From Vreelandella zhaodongensis (GTDB lineage: Bacteria; Pseudomonadota; Gammaproteobacteria; Pseudomonadales; Halomonadaceae), in NCBI RefSeq assembly GCF_013415115.1, contig NZ_JACCDD010000001.1, positions 248,001 to 312,000 on the forward strand: a DNA stretch of 64,000 bases, in the 5' to 3' direction. This document shows, one piece after another, positions 1 to 9,466 of the stretch. The translations under genes were made by a program, and so were the position numbers. The notes beneath the pieces were generated by a model. That model saw only the letters and a program-made list of their open reading frames with translations, had not been told where the DNA came from and searched no databases. Within the stretch, counting starts at the first letter, position 1; every line of letters begins with the position of its first letter.

Positions 1-686
1 GATTTTGTCATATAGGCGTTATTGCTGGTCCCAATCTAGCGTCTGAGATCGCTGATAAGCAATTAACGGCAACGGTTGTCGCCAGCGCAGATGCGTTGAC
101 CCGAACTCGCGTGCAGCAGGCGTTAGGCTGCCGTTACTTTCGAGTGTATGCCAGTAATGATCGGCATGGTGTTGAGCTGGGCGGTGCACTCAAGAATATT
201 TACGCAATTGCGGCGGGCATGGCGGCAGCGCTGGGGATGGGGGAAAATACCCGCAGTATGCTCATGACCCGGGCTCTGGCGGAAATGAGCCGCTTCGCGG
301 TCGCCCAAGGTGCTAACCCGATGACTTTTTTAGGCTTGGCTGGCGTCGGGGATTTAATCGTTACCTGCTCCTCCAACCTATCGCGCAACTATCGGGTGGG
401 GTACGCCATGGGAGAGGGGCGCAACCTTGATGACGCGGTCTCAGCGCTAGGTCAGGTGGCAGAAGGGGTCAATACCGTTAAGCTGGTGTGCGCCAAAGCT
501 CGTGAGATGGGCGTCTATATGCCGCTTGCTGAAGGTTTGAATCGCGTGCTATTTGAGGGAGTTCCTGCTCAAGAGATGGCGCGTACGCTGATGATGGGGG
601 AGCAAAGTAGCGACGTGGAGTTTATTTTACCTCGTGAAGCTGTCCAGCAGGCGCACCGCGATAATGGAGGGTGGCATGAGTCATAG
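1..686 (+). CDS. gpsA: Glycerol-3-phosphate dehydrogenase [NAD(P)+], 5'-truncated by the window
   Basis: Reduces dihydroxyacetone phosphate to sn-glycerol 3-phosphate, the backbone for phospholipids, in the cytoplasm. The frame is open from base 3, so the N-terminal nucleotide-binding fold lies outside the window; about 227 codons are visible. They carry GPNLASEIA, the catalytic-lysine segment [13 protein letters not shown] and [12 protein letters not shown], all typical of GpsA. The first in-frame ATG (base 96) is internal to the family and is not the start. The stop overlaps the sixA start by 11 bases, so the two genes are probably co-transcribed and translationally coupled. Confidence 0.96.
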   Translation, partial: FCHIGVIAGPNLASEIADKQLTATVVASADALTRTRVQQALGCRYFRVYASNDRHGVELGGALKNIYAIAAGMAAALGMGENTRSMLMTRALAEMSRFAVAQGANPMTFLGLAGVGDLIVTCSSNLSRNYRVGYAMGEGRNLDDAVSALGQVAEGVNTVKLVCAKAREMGVYMPLAEGLNRVLFEGVPAQEMARTLMMGEQSSDVEFILPREAVQQAHRDNGGWHES

Positions 687-1182
687 TGCAAGCGGTGGTG
701 CCCGTCGCCTGCTGATTATGCGTCATGGTGAAGCTGCGCCAGGGGTTGTGGACCATGCAAGGCCGCTTACGCCCCGTGGTGAGCAGGAGGTTGGCGTGAT
801 GGCGCGTTGGTTGGCTATGCGTACTGAGCAGGGTGAACTTGAGTGCCCTGTCGTGTATGCCAGCCCCTTTGTGCGTGCTCAGCAGACCGCAAGGCTTATC
901 AGTGATGCGCTAGGCTGCCCGTTGCAAACACTGCCGTTGATTACGCCCGATGATAGACCCTCTATCGTTAGCGATTGGTTACTACGGTTACCTGATGATG
1001 GCCCTGTTATGCTGGTCAGCCATATGCCGATGGTGGGGGAGTTAACGGGGCTATTAGTGGACGGGTCGACAAACCGCGGAGTTGGTTTTCCTACCGCCGC
1101 TATTGCGGAACTGGAAGCAGATGTTTGGGCCGCCGGTTGCGCGCAGCTAAAGCACTTTACTCAGCCAAGTCAGCTTTTATAG
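676..1182 (+). CDS. sixA: Phosphohistidine phosphatase SixA
   Basis: A small histidine-phosphatase-superfamily enzyme (168 aa; E. coli SixA is 161 aa) that removes phosphate from protein histidines. The N-terminal RHGEA motif (MRHGEA, about residue 16) supplies the nucleophilic histidine, and the later [10 protein letters not shown] segment holds the second conserved histidine. I chose ATG 676 because GGAGG lies at 666-670; an in-frame start 42 bases upstream lacks a comparable site. In E. coli SixA has been tied to ArcB and later to the PTS protein NPr; an npr gene lies in this same window at 16733-17002. It overlaps gpsA by 11 bases. Confidence 0.93.
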   Translation: MSHSASGGARRLLIMRHGEAAPGVVDHARPLTPRGEQEVGVMARWLAMRTEQGELECPVVYASPFVRAQQTARLISDALGCPLQTLPLITPDDRPSIVSDWLLRLPDDGPVMLVSHMPMVGELTGLLVDGSTNRGVGFPTAAIAELEADVWAAGCAQLKHFTQPSQLL

Positions 1183-1195
1183 CGCCTGGACTTAC

Positions 1196-1222
1196 AAAAA
1201 AGCGGCTGCCGAGGCAGCCGCT
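1196..1222 (-). terminator. Rho-independent terminator of gatCAB
   Basis: Inverted repeat AGCGGCTGCC / GGCAGCCGCT (1201-1210 and 1213-1222), a GC-rich stem of 9-10 bp. On the minus strand it is followed directly by a run of five T residues (the A-tract at 1196-1200). It sits 50 bases past the gatB stop. On the plus strand no T-run follows, so it should terminate gatCAB better than sixA. Confidence 0.85.
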
Positions 1223-1247
1223 ATGAGGGTAACGCAGATTGCTAATG

Positions 1248-1277
1248 CTACAGCTACAGCTACAGCTACAGCTACAG
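1248..1277. repeat. Five tandem copies of CTACAG overlapping the gatB stop codon
   Basis: Perfect hexanucleotide microsatellite (five units), followed by CAG. Read on the minus strand it is CTG-TAG repeated in the gatB frame, so each unit carries an in-frame stop. The real gatB stop is the TAG at 1274-1272, in the fifth unit as read on the plus strand. Copy-number change by slippage would therefore not alter GatB. Confidence 0.95.
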
Positions 1278-2726
1278 CAGCGCGTCGAGCTTCTCTTTTA
1301 ACAAGCCATTCACCTGTTGGGGGTTGGCGGTGCCGCGAGATGCTTTCATGACCTGGCCAACAAAGTAGCCAATCATTTTGCCACGCTTTTCTGGCTCGGA
1401 GTCGCGGTACTGGGCAACCTGAGCAGGGCTCTCTGCGATTACCTGATCGATCATGGATTCAATTGCGCCGGTGTCGGTGACTTGCTTCAGGCCTTTCGCT
1501 TCGATGATTTCATCGGCGCTGCTACCCTGGCCATTCCAGAGCGCCTGGAAGACTTGTTTGGCCGCTTTACCGTTGATGGTATCGTCCAATACACGGCTGA
1601 TCAGCTCGCCGAGCTGGTGGGCGGAAACTGGGCTGTTCTGAATGGTTAAGTTATCGCGATTCAGTGCGCCTGATAGCTCGCCTTGAACCCAGTTGGCGGC
1701 CTGTTTGGCATCACCGCATACGCGGTGTACTTCTTCGAAAAACTCAGCCATTTCGCGACTAGCAGATAGCACGTGGGCGTCGTAAGCCGAAAGCCCTAGT
1801 GATGTTTGAAAACGCGCACGTTTATCGGCCGGTAGCTCAGGCAGTTGGCTACGTAGATGGTCTAGGTAGGCTTGATCCAGAACTACGGGTAAAAGGTCCG
1901 GGCAAGGGAAGTAGCGATAATCGTTGGCTTCTTCCTTGGTGCGCATGCTGCGGGTTTCATCGCGCTCTGGATCAAACAGGCGGGTTTCCTGTACCACCTT
2001 GCCGCCATCTTCGATCAACTCAATTTGGCGCTCGACTTCAAAGGCAATCGCTCGCTCAACGAAGCGGAACGAGTTGACGTTTTTAATTTCGGCGCGCGTG
2101 CCGAAGGCTTCCTGACCTTTTGGGCGCACCGAAACGTTAACGTCGCAGCGCATCGAGCCTTCTGCCATATTGCCGTCAGAAATGCCCAGATAGGTAACGA
2201 TTGAGTGAATCGCTTTTAAATACGCGGCGGCTTCTTTCGCATTGCGCATGTCCGGCTCAGAGACAATCTCCAGCAGTGGTGTGCCCGCTCGGTTAAGGTC
2301 GATCCCTGTCATGCCGTGGAAATCTTCGTGCAGTGACTTGCCTGCGTCTTCCTCAAGGTGCGCGTGGTGAATACGAATACGCTTGGTTGTGTTGTCATCC
2401 AGGGTGATTTCAACTTCCCCAGGGCCCACGATGGGGTGGTACATCTGGCTGGTTTGGTAGCCTTTGGGTAAGTCTGGATAAAAGTAGTTTTTGCGATCGA
2501 AGACCGACACCTCAGGAATCTCAGCATGTACCGCCAGACCAAACTGTACCGCCATGGCAACCGCCTGCTCGTTGAGAACAGGTAGGACGCCAGGCAGGCC
2601 TAGGTCAACGGCGCAGGCCTGGGTGTTAGGCTCTGCACCAAAGGCGGTGGAAGCCCCAGAGAAGATTTTCGAACGCGTCGCGAGCTGCACGTGGACTTCA
2701 AGCCCGATCACGGTTTCCCATTGCAT
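1272..2726 (-). CDS. gatB: Aspartyl/glutamyl-tRNA amidotransferase subunit B
   Basis: The tRNA-binding kinase subunit of GatCAB. It phosphorylates Glu or Asp on misacylated tRNA(Gln)/tRNA(Asn), and the complex then amidates it. The 484-aa protein starts [15 protein letters not shown], has the signature [10 protein letters not shown] and [11 protein letters not shown] segments of the catalytic cradle, and ends in a helical YqeY-like tail (about residues 330-480). I chose the ATG at 2726 rather than an upstream in-frame start because it matches the family N terminus, is preceded by GAGGAGAA, and overlaps the gatA stop by one base (TAATG). Confidence 0.97.
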   Translation of the reverse strand: MQWETVIGLEVHVQLATRSKIFSGASTAFGAEPNTQACAVDLGLPGVLPVLNEQAVAMAVQFGLAVHAEIPEVSVFDRKNYFYPDLPKGYQTSQMYHPIVGPGEVEITLDDNTTKRIRIHHAHLEEDAGKSLHEDFHGMTGIDLNRAGTPLLEIVSEPDMRNAKEAAAYLKAIHSIVTYLGISDGNMAEGSMRCDVNVSVRPKGQEAFGTRAEIKNVNSFRFVERAIAFEVERQIELIEDGGKVVQETRLFDPERDETRSMRTKEEANDYRYFPCPDLLPVVLDQAYLDHLRSQLPELPADKRARFQTSLGLSAYDAHVLSASREMAEFFEEVHRVCGDAKQAANWVQGELSGALNRDNLTIQNSPVSAHQLGELISRVLDDTINGKAAKQVFQALWNGQGSSADEIIEAKGLKQVTDTGAIESMIDQVIAESPAQVAQYRDSEPEKRGKMIGYFVGQVMKASRGTANPQQVNGLLKEKLDALL

Positions 2727-4186
2727 TAGGCGTTCTCCTCGGCAAAGGCAGGACGTTTTAAGTGCCAATCAGTTGCTTGCTGGAACTGGTGCGCCACGTT
2801 AAGTAGCTGCGCTTCCGCAAAGTGGGTGCCCAGAATTTGTAGTCCAACTGGGCGGCCATTGGAAAAGCCCGCCGGGACACTAATGCCAGGAATACCTGCT
2901 AGGTTAACCGCGATGGTGTAGATATCCTGAAGATACATAGACACTGGATCTTTTTTAGCGCCTAGATCAAACGCAGGGGTGGGAGATGCTGGCCCCATCA
3001 GTACGTCTACGTCTTCAAAGGCATCTAGGAAGTCCTGTCGAATCAAGCGGCGGACTTTTTGTGCCTTGGTGTAGTAAGCGTCAAAAAAGCCTTCTGACAG
3101 CGTGTGTGTGCCGATCAAAATGCGTCGCTTGACCTCTTCGCCAAAGCCTTCAGCGCGCGAGCGGGTGTAGAGGTCAATAAGATCTTCAGGCGCCTTGCAA
3201 CGATGGCCAAAACGTACGCCATCGTAGCGTGAGAGGTTTGAGGATGCTTCGGCCGGTGCAATAACGTAATACGCTGGAATGGCGTAGTGGGTGTGCGGCA
3301 GGCTGACGTCGCGTACCGTTGCACCCAGTGACTCATACACCTTCACGGCATCGCGTACGGCTTTTTCGACCTCGGGGTCTAAGCCGTCGCCAAAATACTC
3401 TTTGGGCAGGCCGATCTTAAGACCTGAAAGTGGTGCGTTGAGGGTTTCGGTATAGTCAGGCACGCCGCGGGCAACACAGGTGGAGTCGCGTACATCGTGT
3501 CCAGCGATCACATTGAGTAGGTGGGCGCAGTCTTCGGCACTTCTCGCCATGGGGCCTGCCTGATCGAGGCTGGATGCGTAGGCAATAATGCCATAGCGAG
3601 AAACGCGTCCATAGGTAGGCTTCAAGCCAGTAATGCCGCAAAAAGCCGCTGGCTGGCGGATAGAGCCGCCTGTGTCTGTGCCCATTGCTGCAGGCACGAG
3701 ACCTGCGGCTACCGCCGCTGCGCTGCCCCCTGAGCTGCCGCCGGGAACCGCTGAAAGATCCCAGGGGTTTTTAACCGAGCCGTAGTAGCTGTTTTCGTTG
3801 GATGAGCCCATGGCGAACTCATCCATATTGGTTTTACCCAGACTGATAGTGCCCGCAGCGCTAAGCTTTTCAACCACGGTGGCATCGTAAGGCGCGATAA
3901 AGTTATCGAGCATTTTCGAGCCGCAACTGGTTTTTACCCCTTGGGTGCAATAAATATCTTTAAGCGCAAGAGGAATGCCTGTCAGCGTGCCAGCGTCACC
4001 TGAAGCGCGCGCTTTATCGGCCGCGTCTGCTTGGGTAAGGGCTTGCTCTGCGGTGACGGTAATAAAACTGTTGAGTGTGCCGTCGGCCTTCTCAATGCGC
4101 TGTAAAAAGTGTGATGTCAGCTCTTTGCTGGAAAGTTCGCCGCTATTCAGGGCGGCGGCGAGCTGCGTTACGGTTTTGTCATGCAT
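2726..4186 (-). CDS. gatA: Glutamyl-tRNA(Gln) amidotransferase subunit A
   Basis: Amidase-signature subunit of GatCAB that releases ammonia from glutamine or asparagine and channels it to GatB. The protein is 486 aa, a normal length. It shows the amidase Ser-cisSer-Lys elements: the lysine in IPLALKDIY (about residue 77) and the serine cluster [15 protein letters not shown] (about residues 150-164), followed by [16 protein letters not shown] with the nucleophilic serine. It lies 69 bases after gatC and overlaps gatB by one base. The whole operon runs on the minus strand and ends at the hairpin at 1196-1222. Confidence 0.97.
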   Translation of the reverse strand: MHDKTVTQLAAALNSGELSSKELTSHFLQRIEKADGTLNSFITVTAEQALTQADAADKARASGDAGTLTGIPLALKDIYCTQGVKTSCGSKMLDNFIAPYDATVVEKLSAAGTISLGKTNMDEFAMGSSNENSYYGSVKNPWDLSAVPGGSSGGSAAAVAAGLVPAAMGTDTGGSIRQPAAFCGITGLKPTYGRVSRYGIIAYASSLDQAGPMARSAEDCAHLLNVIAGHDVRDSTCVARGVPDYTETLNAPLSGLKIGLPKEYFGDGLDPEVEKAVRDAVKVYESLGATVRDVSLPHTHYAIPAYYVIAPAEASSNLSRYDGVRFGHRCKAPEDLIDLYTRSRAEGFGEEVKRRILIGTHTLSEGFFDAYYTKAQKVRRLIRQDFLDAFEDVDVLMGPASPTPAFDLGAKKDPVSMYLQDIYTIAVNLAGIPGISVPAGFSNGRPVGLQILGTHFAEAQLLNVAHQFQQATDWHLKRPAFAEENA

Positions 4187-4255
4187 GACCCGGAAAGCTC
4201 CGTTCTGGGGCGAATAGGATACGCGAAAAATAGTGGTCTATGCGGCGCTCTGAAG

Positions 4256-4543
4256 TTATTCAACCACGCGCGGCACAAGGTAAAGGCCATTTTCCACTGC
4301 CGGAGCACAGCGCTGAAAAGCATCGCGCTGGTTAGTTTCCGTGACTTCATCGGCCCGTAGGCGCTGCGTAGCATCCAGTGGGTGTGCAAGCGGTGCAACC
4401 CCTTCAGTATCGAGGCTTTGTAGCTGGTCGACCATGTCCAGGATGCGGCTTAGATCGTCGACAAAGCCATTGGCTTGGTCATCGCTGACGGCGAGTCGGG
4501 CCAAGTGTGCGGCCCGGCGCACATGAGATTCTTCAAGCGCCAT
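4256..4543 (-). CDS. gatC: Aspartyl/glutamyl-tRNA amidotransferase subunit C
   Basis: Small (95 aa) subunit that wraps between GatA and GatB and stabilises the complex. The sequence has the expected pattern: an N-terminal helix HVRRAAHLARLAVSDDQ, a middle ILDMVDQLQSLDTEGVAPLAHP and a C-terminal NGLYLVPRVVE, which matches the conserved FxVPxV(I/V) end of GatC. It is the first gene of gatCAB, divergent from mreB. Presence of the complex implies that at least one of Gln-tRNA or Asn-tRNA is made indirectly in this organism. Confidence 0.94.
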   Translation of the reverse strand: MALEESHVRRAAHLARLAVSDDQANGFVDDLSRILDMVDQLQSLDTEGVAPLAHPLDATQRLRADEVTETNQRDAFQRCAPAVENGLYLVPRVVE

Positions 4544-4682
4544 GATCGAGTTTCCTCACAAACGTAATTGAACATATTCCGCATTCAGCGGTATACATAC
4601 GGTCATCTTTAAATTCGTCTTGTGTGGCAGACGTGGAAAATAACCGCAAAAGGTACCACATATTGACCCCAACGGGCAGTAT

Positions 4683-4699
4683 TAGGCACGACTCGTGCT
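4683..4699 (+). promoter_or_regulatory. Sigma-54-like -24/-12 site, or palindromic operator, upstream of mreB
   Basis: TAGGCACGACTCGTGCT matches the extended sigma-54 consensus YTGGCACGNNNNTTGCW at 15 of 17 positions and keeps the invariant GG-N10-GC spacing (4685-4686 and 4697-4698). The start of transcription would be about 60 bases before the mreB ATG. The same bases form a perfect palindrome, GCACGA-C-TCGTGC (4686-4698), so a protein-binding operator is an equal alternative. No convincing sigma-70 site was found in the 229-base gatC-mreB gap. Confidence 0.3.
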
Positions 4700-4760
4700 T
4701 GCTGCCAACGGGTTGCGGTGATACCGTTTGCATCCGCACAGGGTTCCCGGTCTGCACTAG

Positions 4761-5810
<1,050 letters not shown>

Positions 5811-5833
5811 GTGTAGCGGTTTATCGCGGGGGA

Positions 5834-6775
5834 TTGCCTATTAAACCGCTTTTTTCGCACGGGCCAGTGCCGGGATACCGGCTGTTCTTCTGTGTGCTGT
5901 TAGCAGGCGTTCTGATGTTTGTTGATCAGCGCTTTACACGCATGGAAGATATTCGCGCCCAGATGACGATGGTTGTAGCGCCTATTCAGTGGGTTGTTAG
6001 CGTGCCTAGCGACCTACTGAATTGGGGCGCGCTTGCGTTGTCTGATCAGCAGGCGCTGGTTGATGAAAACCGTCGTTTGCGTGAGCAGATTTTGACGCTT
6101 TCTCACCGAGGACAACGGTTAGCAAATTTAACCGCTGAGAATGCAGAGCTACGCGCGTTACTCAAGGCTGGCAAACGCCGTGATATCCCCTTCATAACTG
6201 CTGAGCTGCTGTCGCTAGACAATGACCCGTTTAGTCATCAGATGGTCGTAGACCGTGGTCACCGCAATGGTGCTTATGTTGGTCAGCCAGTGATCGATGC
6301 CTCGGGTTTAGTGGGGCAAGTAACCGCGGTATCTGCTTATTCAAGTCGCGTTTTGTTATTAGCGGATGCGAGCCATGCGCTGCCCGTACAAGTCAATCGT
6401 AATGGCCTGCGCTTTATTGTGCAGGGGTCTGGTCGTTACGGCAGTGTGAATGTTTTGCACGTGCCTGATACAGCAGATATCCGTGAAGGTGATCTATTAA
6501 CCACATCTGGTTTGGCGGGGCGCTTTCCTCCGGGATACCCGGTTGCCAGGGTCACTAATGTGTACCACGATCCAGGTCAGCCGTTTGCTCAAGTAACCGC
6601 TGAGCCTTCCGCTCAGTTGCAGCGTTCGCGTCATTTCCTGCTCCTTTTCCCGCCGACTCGTGAAGCGTTTGAAGACGCCATTTGGGGTGACACTATGGAC
6701 ATTGCTGCGGAGGCACTGCACGCGGCAGAGCGTATAGGGTTGCCGCAGGGTGACGTTCATGAGGAGGTGCGCTAA
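5834..6775 (+). CDS. mreC: Rod shape-determining protein MreC
   Basis: Bitopic inner-membrane protein of the elongasome that links MreB to the RodA/PBP2 synthase. It has one N-terminal membrane segment (about residues 16-32, LFFCVLLAGVLMFV), a coiled coil (about residues 70-115) and the periplasmic double beta-barrel domain (PFSHQMVVDRG to AQVTAEPSAQLQRSRHFLLLF). There is no in-frame ATG or GTG near the 5' end. The given start is TTG at 5834, but the purine tract GGGGGA (5828-5833) abuts it. An ATT at 5840 is spaced better and would give (M)KPLFSHGP, like MKPIFSRGP in E. coli. It overlaps mreD by one base. Confidence 0.93.
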   Translation: MPIKPLFSHGPVPGYRLFFCVLLAGVLMFVDQRFTRMEDIRAQMTMVVAPIQWVVSVPSDLLNWGALALSDQQALVDENRRLREQILTLSHRGQRLANLTAENAELRALLKAGKRRDIPFITAELLSLDNDPFSHQMVVDRGHRNGAYVGQPVIDASGLVGQVTAVSAYSSRVLLLADASHALPVQVNRNGLRFIVQGSGRYGSVNVLHVPDTADIREGDLLTTSGLAGRFPPGYPVARVTNVYHDPGQPFAQVTAEPSAQLQRSRHFLLLFPPTREAFEDAIWGDTMDIAAEALHAAERIGLPQGDVHEEVR

Positions 6776-7263
6776 TGGCAAAAGTGCCTGCAGTACCACT
6801 TATCCTTGTTTGGGTAAGTTTGGTGTTAGCACTTTGTTTGCAAGTGATGCCCCTCGCTGATGGATGGCAAGTGTATAGGCCTGAGTGGATAGGCCTAATG
6901 CTGATCTATTGGTGCATGCGAACGCCTGACAAAGTAGGCGTGTTTCACGGCTTTATCATTGGCATTTTGATGGATTTAATAGAAGGTACTGCGCTTGGTC
7001 AGCATGCCCTCATATTTTCCTTGCTAGCTTTTATGTGTGCCTTGGTTTACCCCCGTTTTCGCGCTTATTCCCTGGTGCAGCAATCTGTATTGGTGCTTGT
7101 GTTATTAGGCTTAGTACAGTTGATTGAACAGTGGGTGCGTACCTTAACAGGCGATTTTTCGATCCATTTGTCGTTTTTGATTCCTTCACTAATTAGCGCT
7201 GTTCTTTGGCCATGGTGGTCAACTATGTTGAAGGCACTCGAACGACGTTTGCTGGGCGCCTGA
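6775..7263 (+). CDS. mreD: Rod shape-determining protein MreD
   Basis: Small polytopic inner-membrane partner of MreC (162 aa, usual size). The sequence is almost all hydrophobic, with about five membrane segments, the motif YRPEWIGLMLIYWCMRTPDKVG after the first segment and GFIIGILMDLIEGTALGQHAL in the middle, both characteristic of MreD. Its ATG shares one base with the mreC TAA (TAATG), preceded by GAGGAGG in the mreC end. It is the last shape gene before a 52-base gap to maf. Confidence 0.95.
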   Translation: MAKVPAVPLILVWVSLVLALCLQVMPLADGWQVYRPEWIGLMLIYWCMRTPDKVGVFHGFIIGILMDLIEGTALGQHALIFSLLAFMCALVYPRFRAYSLVQQSVLVLVLLGLVQLIEQWVRTLTGDFSIHLSFLIPSLISAVLWPWWSTMLKALERRLLGA

Positions 7264-7315
7264 TATTGTATTGTTACGTCTGTGCAGCCGGTTATGCGAC
7301 CAAGGGGGAGCGTGA

Positions 7316-7942
7316 ATGGGGTTTCTAAACGCTACTAGCGCCACAACCGCGGATGAGCCTGTGTTGTGCCTGGCCTCCGCGTCGCCCAGGCGTAAAGCGC
7401 TGCTAGAGTCTATTGGCGTATTTGTACGTGTCATGCCCAGCGACATCGACGAAACGCCTTTTAAGGGTGAGCCGGCAGAGGTCTATGTGGAGCGCTTAGC
7501 GATAGCCAAAGCGCAAGCAGGGGTGCCTAAAACGTCGCTACCTGTTTTAGGTTCAGATACGGCCGTAGTGATTGACGGTCAAATTCTGGGTAAGCCAACC
7601 AATGAACTCGATGCTGCGAGTATGCTGAAAGCGCTTTCAGGGCGTCGTCATCACGTATTAACGGCAGTCGCAGTGGCTGGCCCCAGGGGAGTACTCTCTA
7701 GTTGCGTAACTACCATTGTAAAAATGCGTGCAATAAGTCAGCAGGAAATAGCGGATTACTGGCTGACGGGTGAGCCAATCGACAAGGCGGGTGGTTATGC
7801 TATTCAAGGGTTAGCCGCCGTTTTTGTTGAGGAGATTCAAGGCAGCCACTCAGCAGTGGTGGGGTTGCCGCTGTACGAAACAACGCGCTTGCTGCGTCAG
7901 CAAGGGGTGCCAATCTGGTCGGGCTGTTATCAGAACAGGTAA
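7316..7942 (+). CDS. maf: Maf family nucleoside triphosphate pyrophosphatase (YhdE type)
   Basis: Hydrolyses non-canonical or excess nucleoside triphosphates; the YhdE branch next to mreD and rng acts on dTTP/UTP in E. coli, so the same is inferred here. The 208-aa protein has the Maf signature LASASPRRKALLESIG (about residues 18-33), VLGSDTAVVIDGQILGKP and the C-terminal GLPLYETTRLL. GGGGGAG at 7304-7310 precedes ATG 7316. Gene order mreBCD-maf-rng is the same as in E. coli and Pseudomonas, supporting the assignment over the YceF paralogue. Confidence 0.93.
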   Translation: MGFLNATSATTADEPVLCLASASPRRKALLESIGVFVRVMPSDIDETPFKGEPAEVYVERLAIAKAQAGVPKTSLPVLGSDTAVVIDGQILGKPTNELDAASMLKALSGRRHHVLTAVAVAGPRGVLSSCVTTIVKMRAISQQEIADYWLTGEPIDKAGGYAIQGLAAVFVEEIQGSHSAVVGLPLYETTRLLRQQGVPIWSGCYQNR

Positions 7943-8002
7943 CCGCCGTTTCGCCGTCTGCTGTTGCGCGCAAGGATACTGTGACTCAATAAGGAATTTT
8001 GC

Positions 8003-9466
8003 ATGAGCGGTGAAGTCCTCATCAATTTAACGCCAATGGAGACCCGCGTTGCGCTGGTGGAAAATGGCGTCTTGCAAGAGGCGCTAATTGAACGCTCCCG
8101 CAGGCGCGGTATTGTAGGCAATATCTACAAAGGTAAAGTAGTACGTGTGTTGCCTGGCATGCAGGCTGCTTTTGTTGATATTGGCCTTGAGCGTGCAGCG
8201 TTCATTCATGCTCATGAGGTTATGCCACCAGGCACGCCGAGCGATGAACAGCAGACTATCGGGCAGCTACTACATGAAGGACAAGCGCTTGTTGTTCAGG
8301 TAACCAAAGACCCGATTGGCACTAAAGGTGCAAGGCTGACCACTCATCTCTCGATTCCTTCACGTTATCTGGTCTATATGCCTGACTCCCCGCATCACGG
8401 CGTATCTCAGCGAATTGAAGATGAGCGAGAGCGCGAGCGGTTGAAGGCGCTGCTAGATACGGGGATTAACGAGCAGACTATCGAGGTGACCGGTGGTTTT
8501 ATCGTACGTACGGCGGCGGAGGGGATTGTCGATGAAGAGCTGTCTAGCGACATGTATTTCCTGCTACGTATTTGGCGCAAGGTAAGCGAGCGCAAAATAA
8601 CGGCGGAACCGCCAAGCGTTATTTATGATGACCTGCCGCTTTTTATGCGCACATTACGCGACGTAATGCGTGATGACATTGAAAAAGTGCGTATCGATTC
8701 CCGTGAGAATTTCGTCAAATTGGTCGACTTCGCTAAGGAGTTTATGCCCGATGCCGTGGATCGCATCGAGTATTATCCTGGTGAGCGGCCCATCTTTGAC
8801 CTTTACAGTGTGGAAGATGAAATACAAAAAGCCTTGGGGCGCAAGGTTCAGCTTAAATCGGGTGGTTACTTAGTTATTGACCCCACCGAAGCAATGACGA
8901 CGATCGACGTCAATACCGGTGGCTATGTTGGGCATCGCAATCTTGAAGAGACTATTTTCAAGACAAACCTGGAGGCGGCTACCGCGATTGCCCGTCAGCT
9001 TCGGTTACGTAATCTCGGTGGTATTATCATTATTGATTTTATCGATATGGTGGATGTCGAACACCAGCGCCAAGTGTTGCGGGTGCTGGAGAAAGCGCTG
9101 GAGCGAGACCACGCCAAAACAAAATGTACTGGGGTAACAGAGCTTGGCTTGGTGCAGCTGACGCGCAAGCGTACTCGCGAAAGTCTAGAGCAGACGCTTT
9201 GCGAAGCATGCCCCACCTGTAGTGGACGCGGTACGCTTAAGACGCCTGAAACTATCTGCTATGAGATTTTTCGCGAGATACTTCGCGAAGAGAGGGCTTA
9301 CAGCGCGGAAACCTATATGGTGCTTGCGTCTCAACCAGTGGTTGATCGCTTGTTGGACGAAGAGTCAGCGGCGGTGGCTGACCTTGAAATGTTTATTAAT
9401 AAAACAATTCGCTTTCAAGTCGAGCAGCATTATTCCCAAGAACAGTACGATATTGTACTGATGTAA
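8003..9466 (+). CDS. rng: Ribonuclease G
   Basis: Endoribonuclease of the RNase E/G family that matures the 16S rRNA 5' end and degrades some mRNAs. At 487 aa it is RNase G sized and lacks the long C-terminal scaffold of RNase E. The S1 RNA-binding domain is at about residues 35-125 (GNIYKGKVVRVLPGMQAAFVDIG). The catalytic metal-binding aspartates lie in TIDVNTGGYVG and IIIIDFIDMVD. The zinc-link CPTCSGRGT (about residue 405) joins subunits. ATG 8003 has AAGGAAT upstream. The stop overlaps the yhdP start by one base. Confidence 0.97.
   Translation: MSGEVLINLTPMETRVALVENGVLQEALIERSRRRGIVGNIYKGKVVRVLPGMQAAFVDIGLERAAFIHAHEVMPPGTPSDEQQTIGQLLHEGQALVVQVTKDPIGTKGARLTTHLSIPSRYLVYMPDSPHHGVSQRIEDERERERLKALLDTGINEQTIEVTGGFIVRTAAEGIVDEELSSDMYFLLRIWRKVSERKITAEPPSVIYDDLPLFMRTLRDVMRDDIEKVRIDSRENFVKLVDFAKEFMPDAVDRIEYYPGERPIFDLYSVEDEIQKALGRKVQLKSGGYLVIDPTEAMTTIDVNTGGYVGHRNLEETIFKTNLEAATAIARQLRLRNLGGIIIIDFIDMVDVEHQRQVLRVLEKALERDHAKTKCTGVTELGLVQLTRKRTRESLEQTLCEACPTCSGRGTLKTPETICYEIFREILREERAYSAETYMVLASQPVVDRLLDEESAAVADLEMFINKTIRFQVEQHYSQEQYDIVLM

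Noticed and set aside
4663..4685. TTGACC followed by TATTAG before mreB as a sigma-70 promoter
   Set aside because: The spacer would be only 11 bases, too short for sigma-70.
4533..4757. 74-codon minus-strand frame upstream of gatC
   Set aside because: It occupies the divergent promoter gap, includes the gatC start, and shows no motif or ribosome site.
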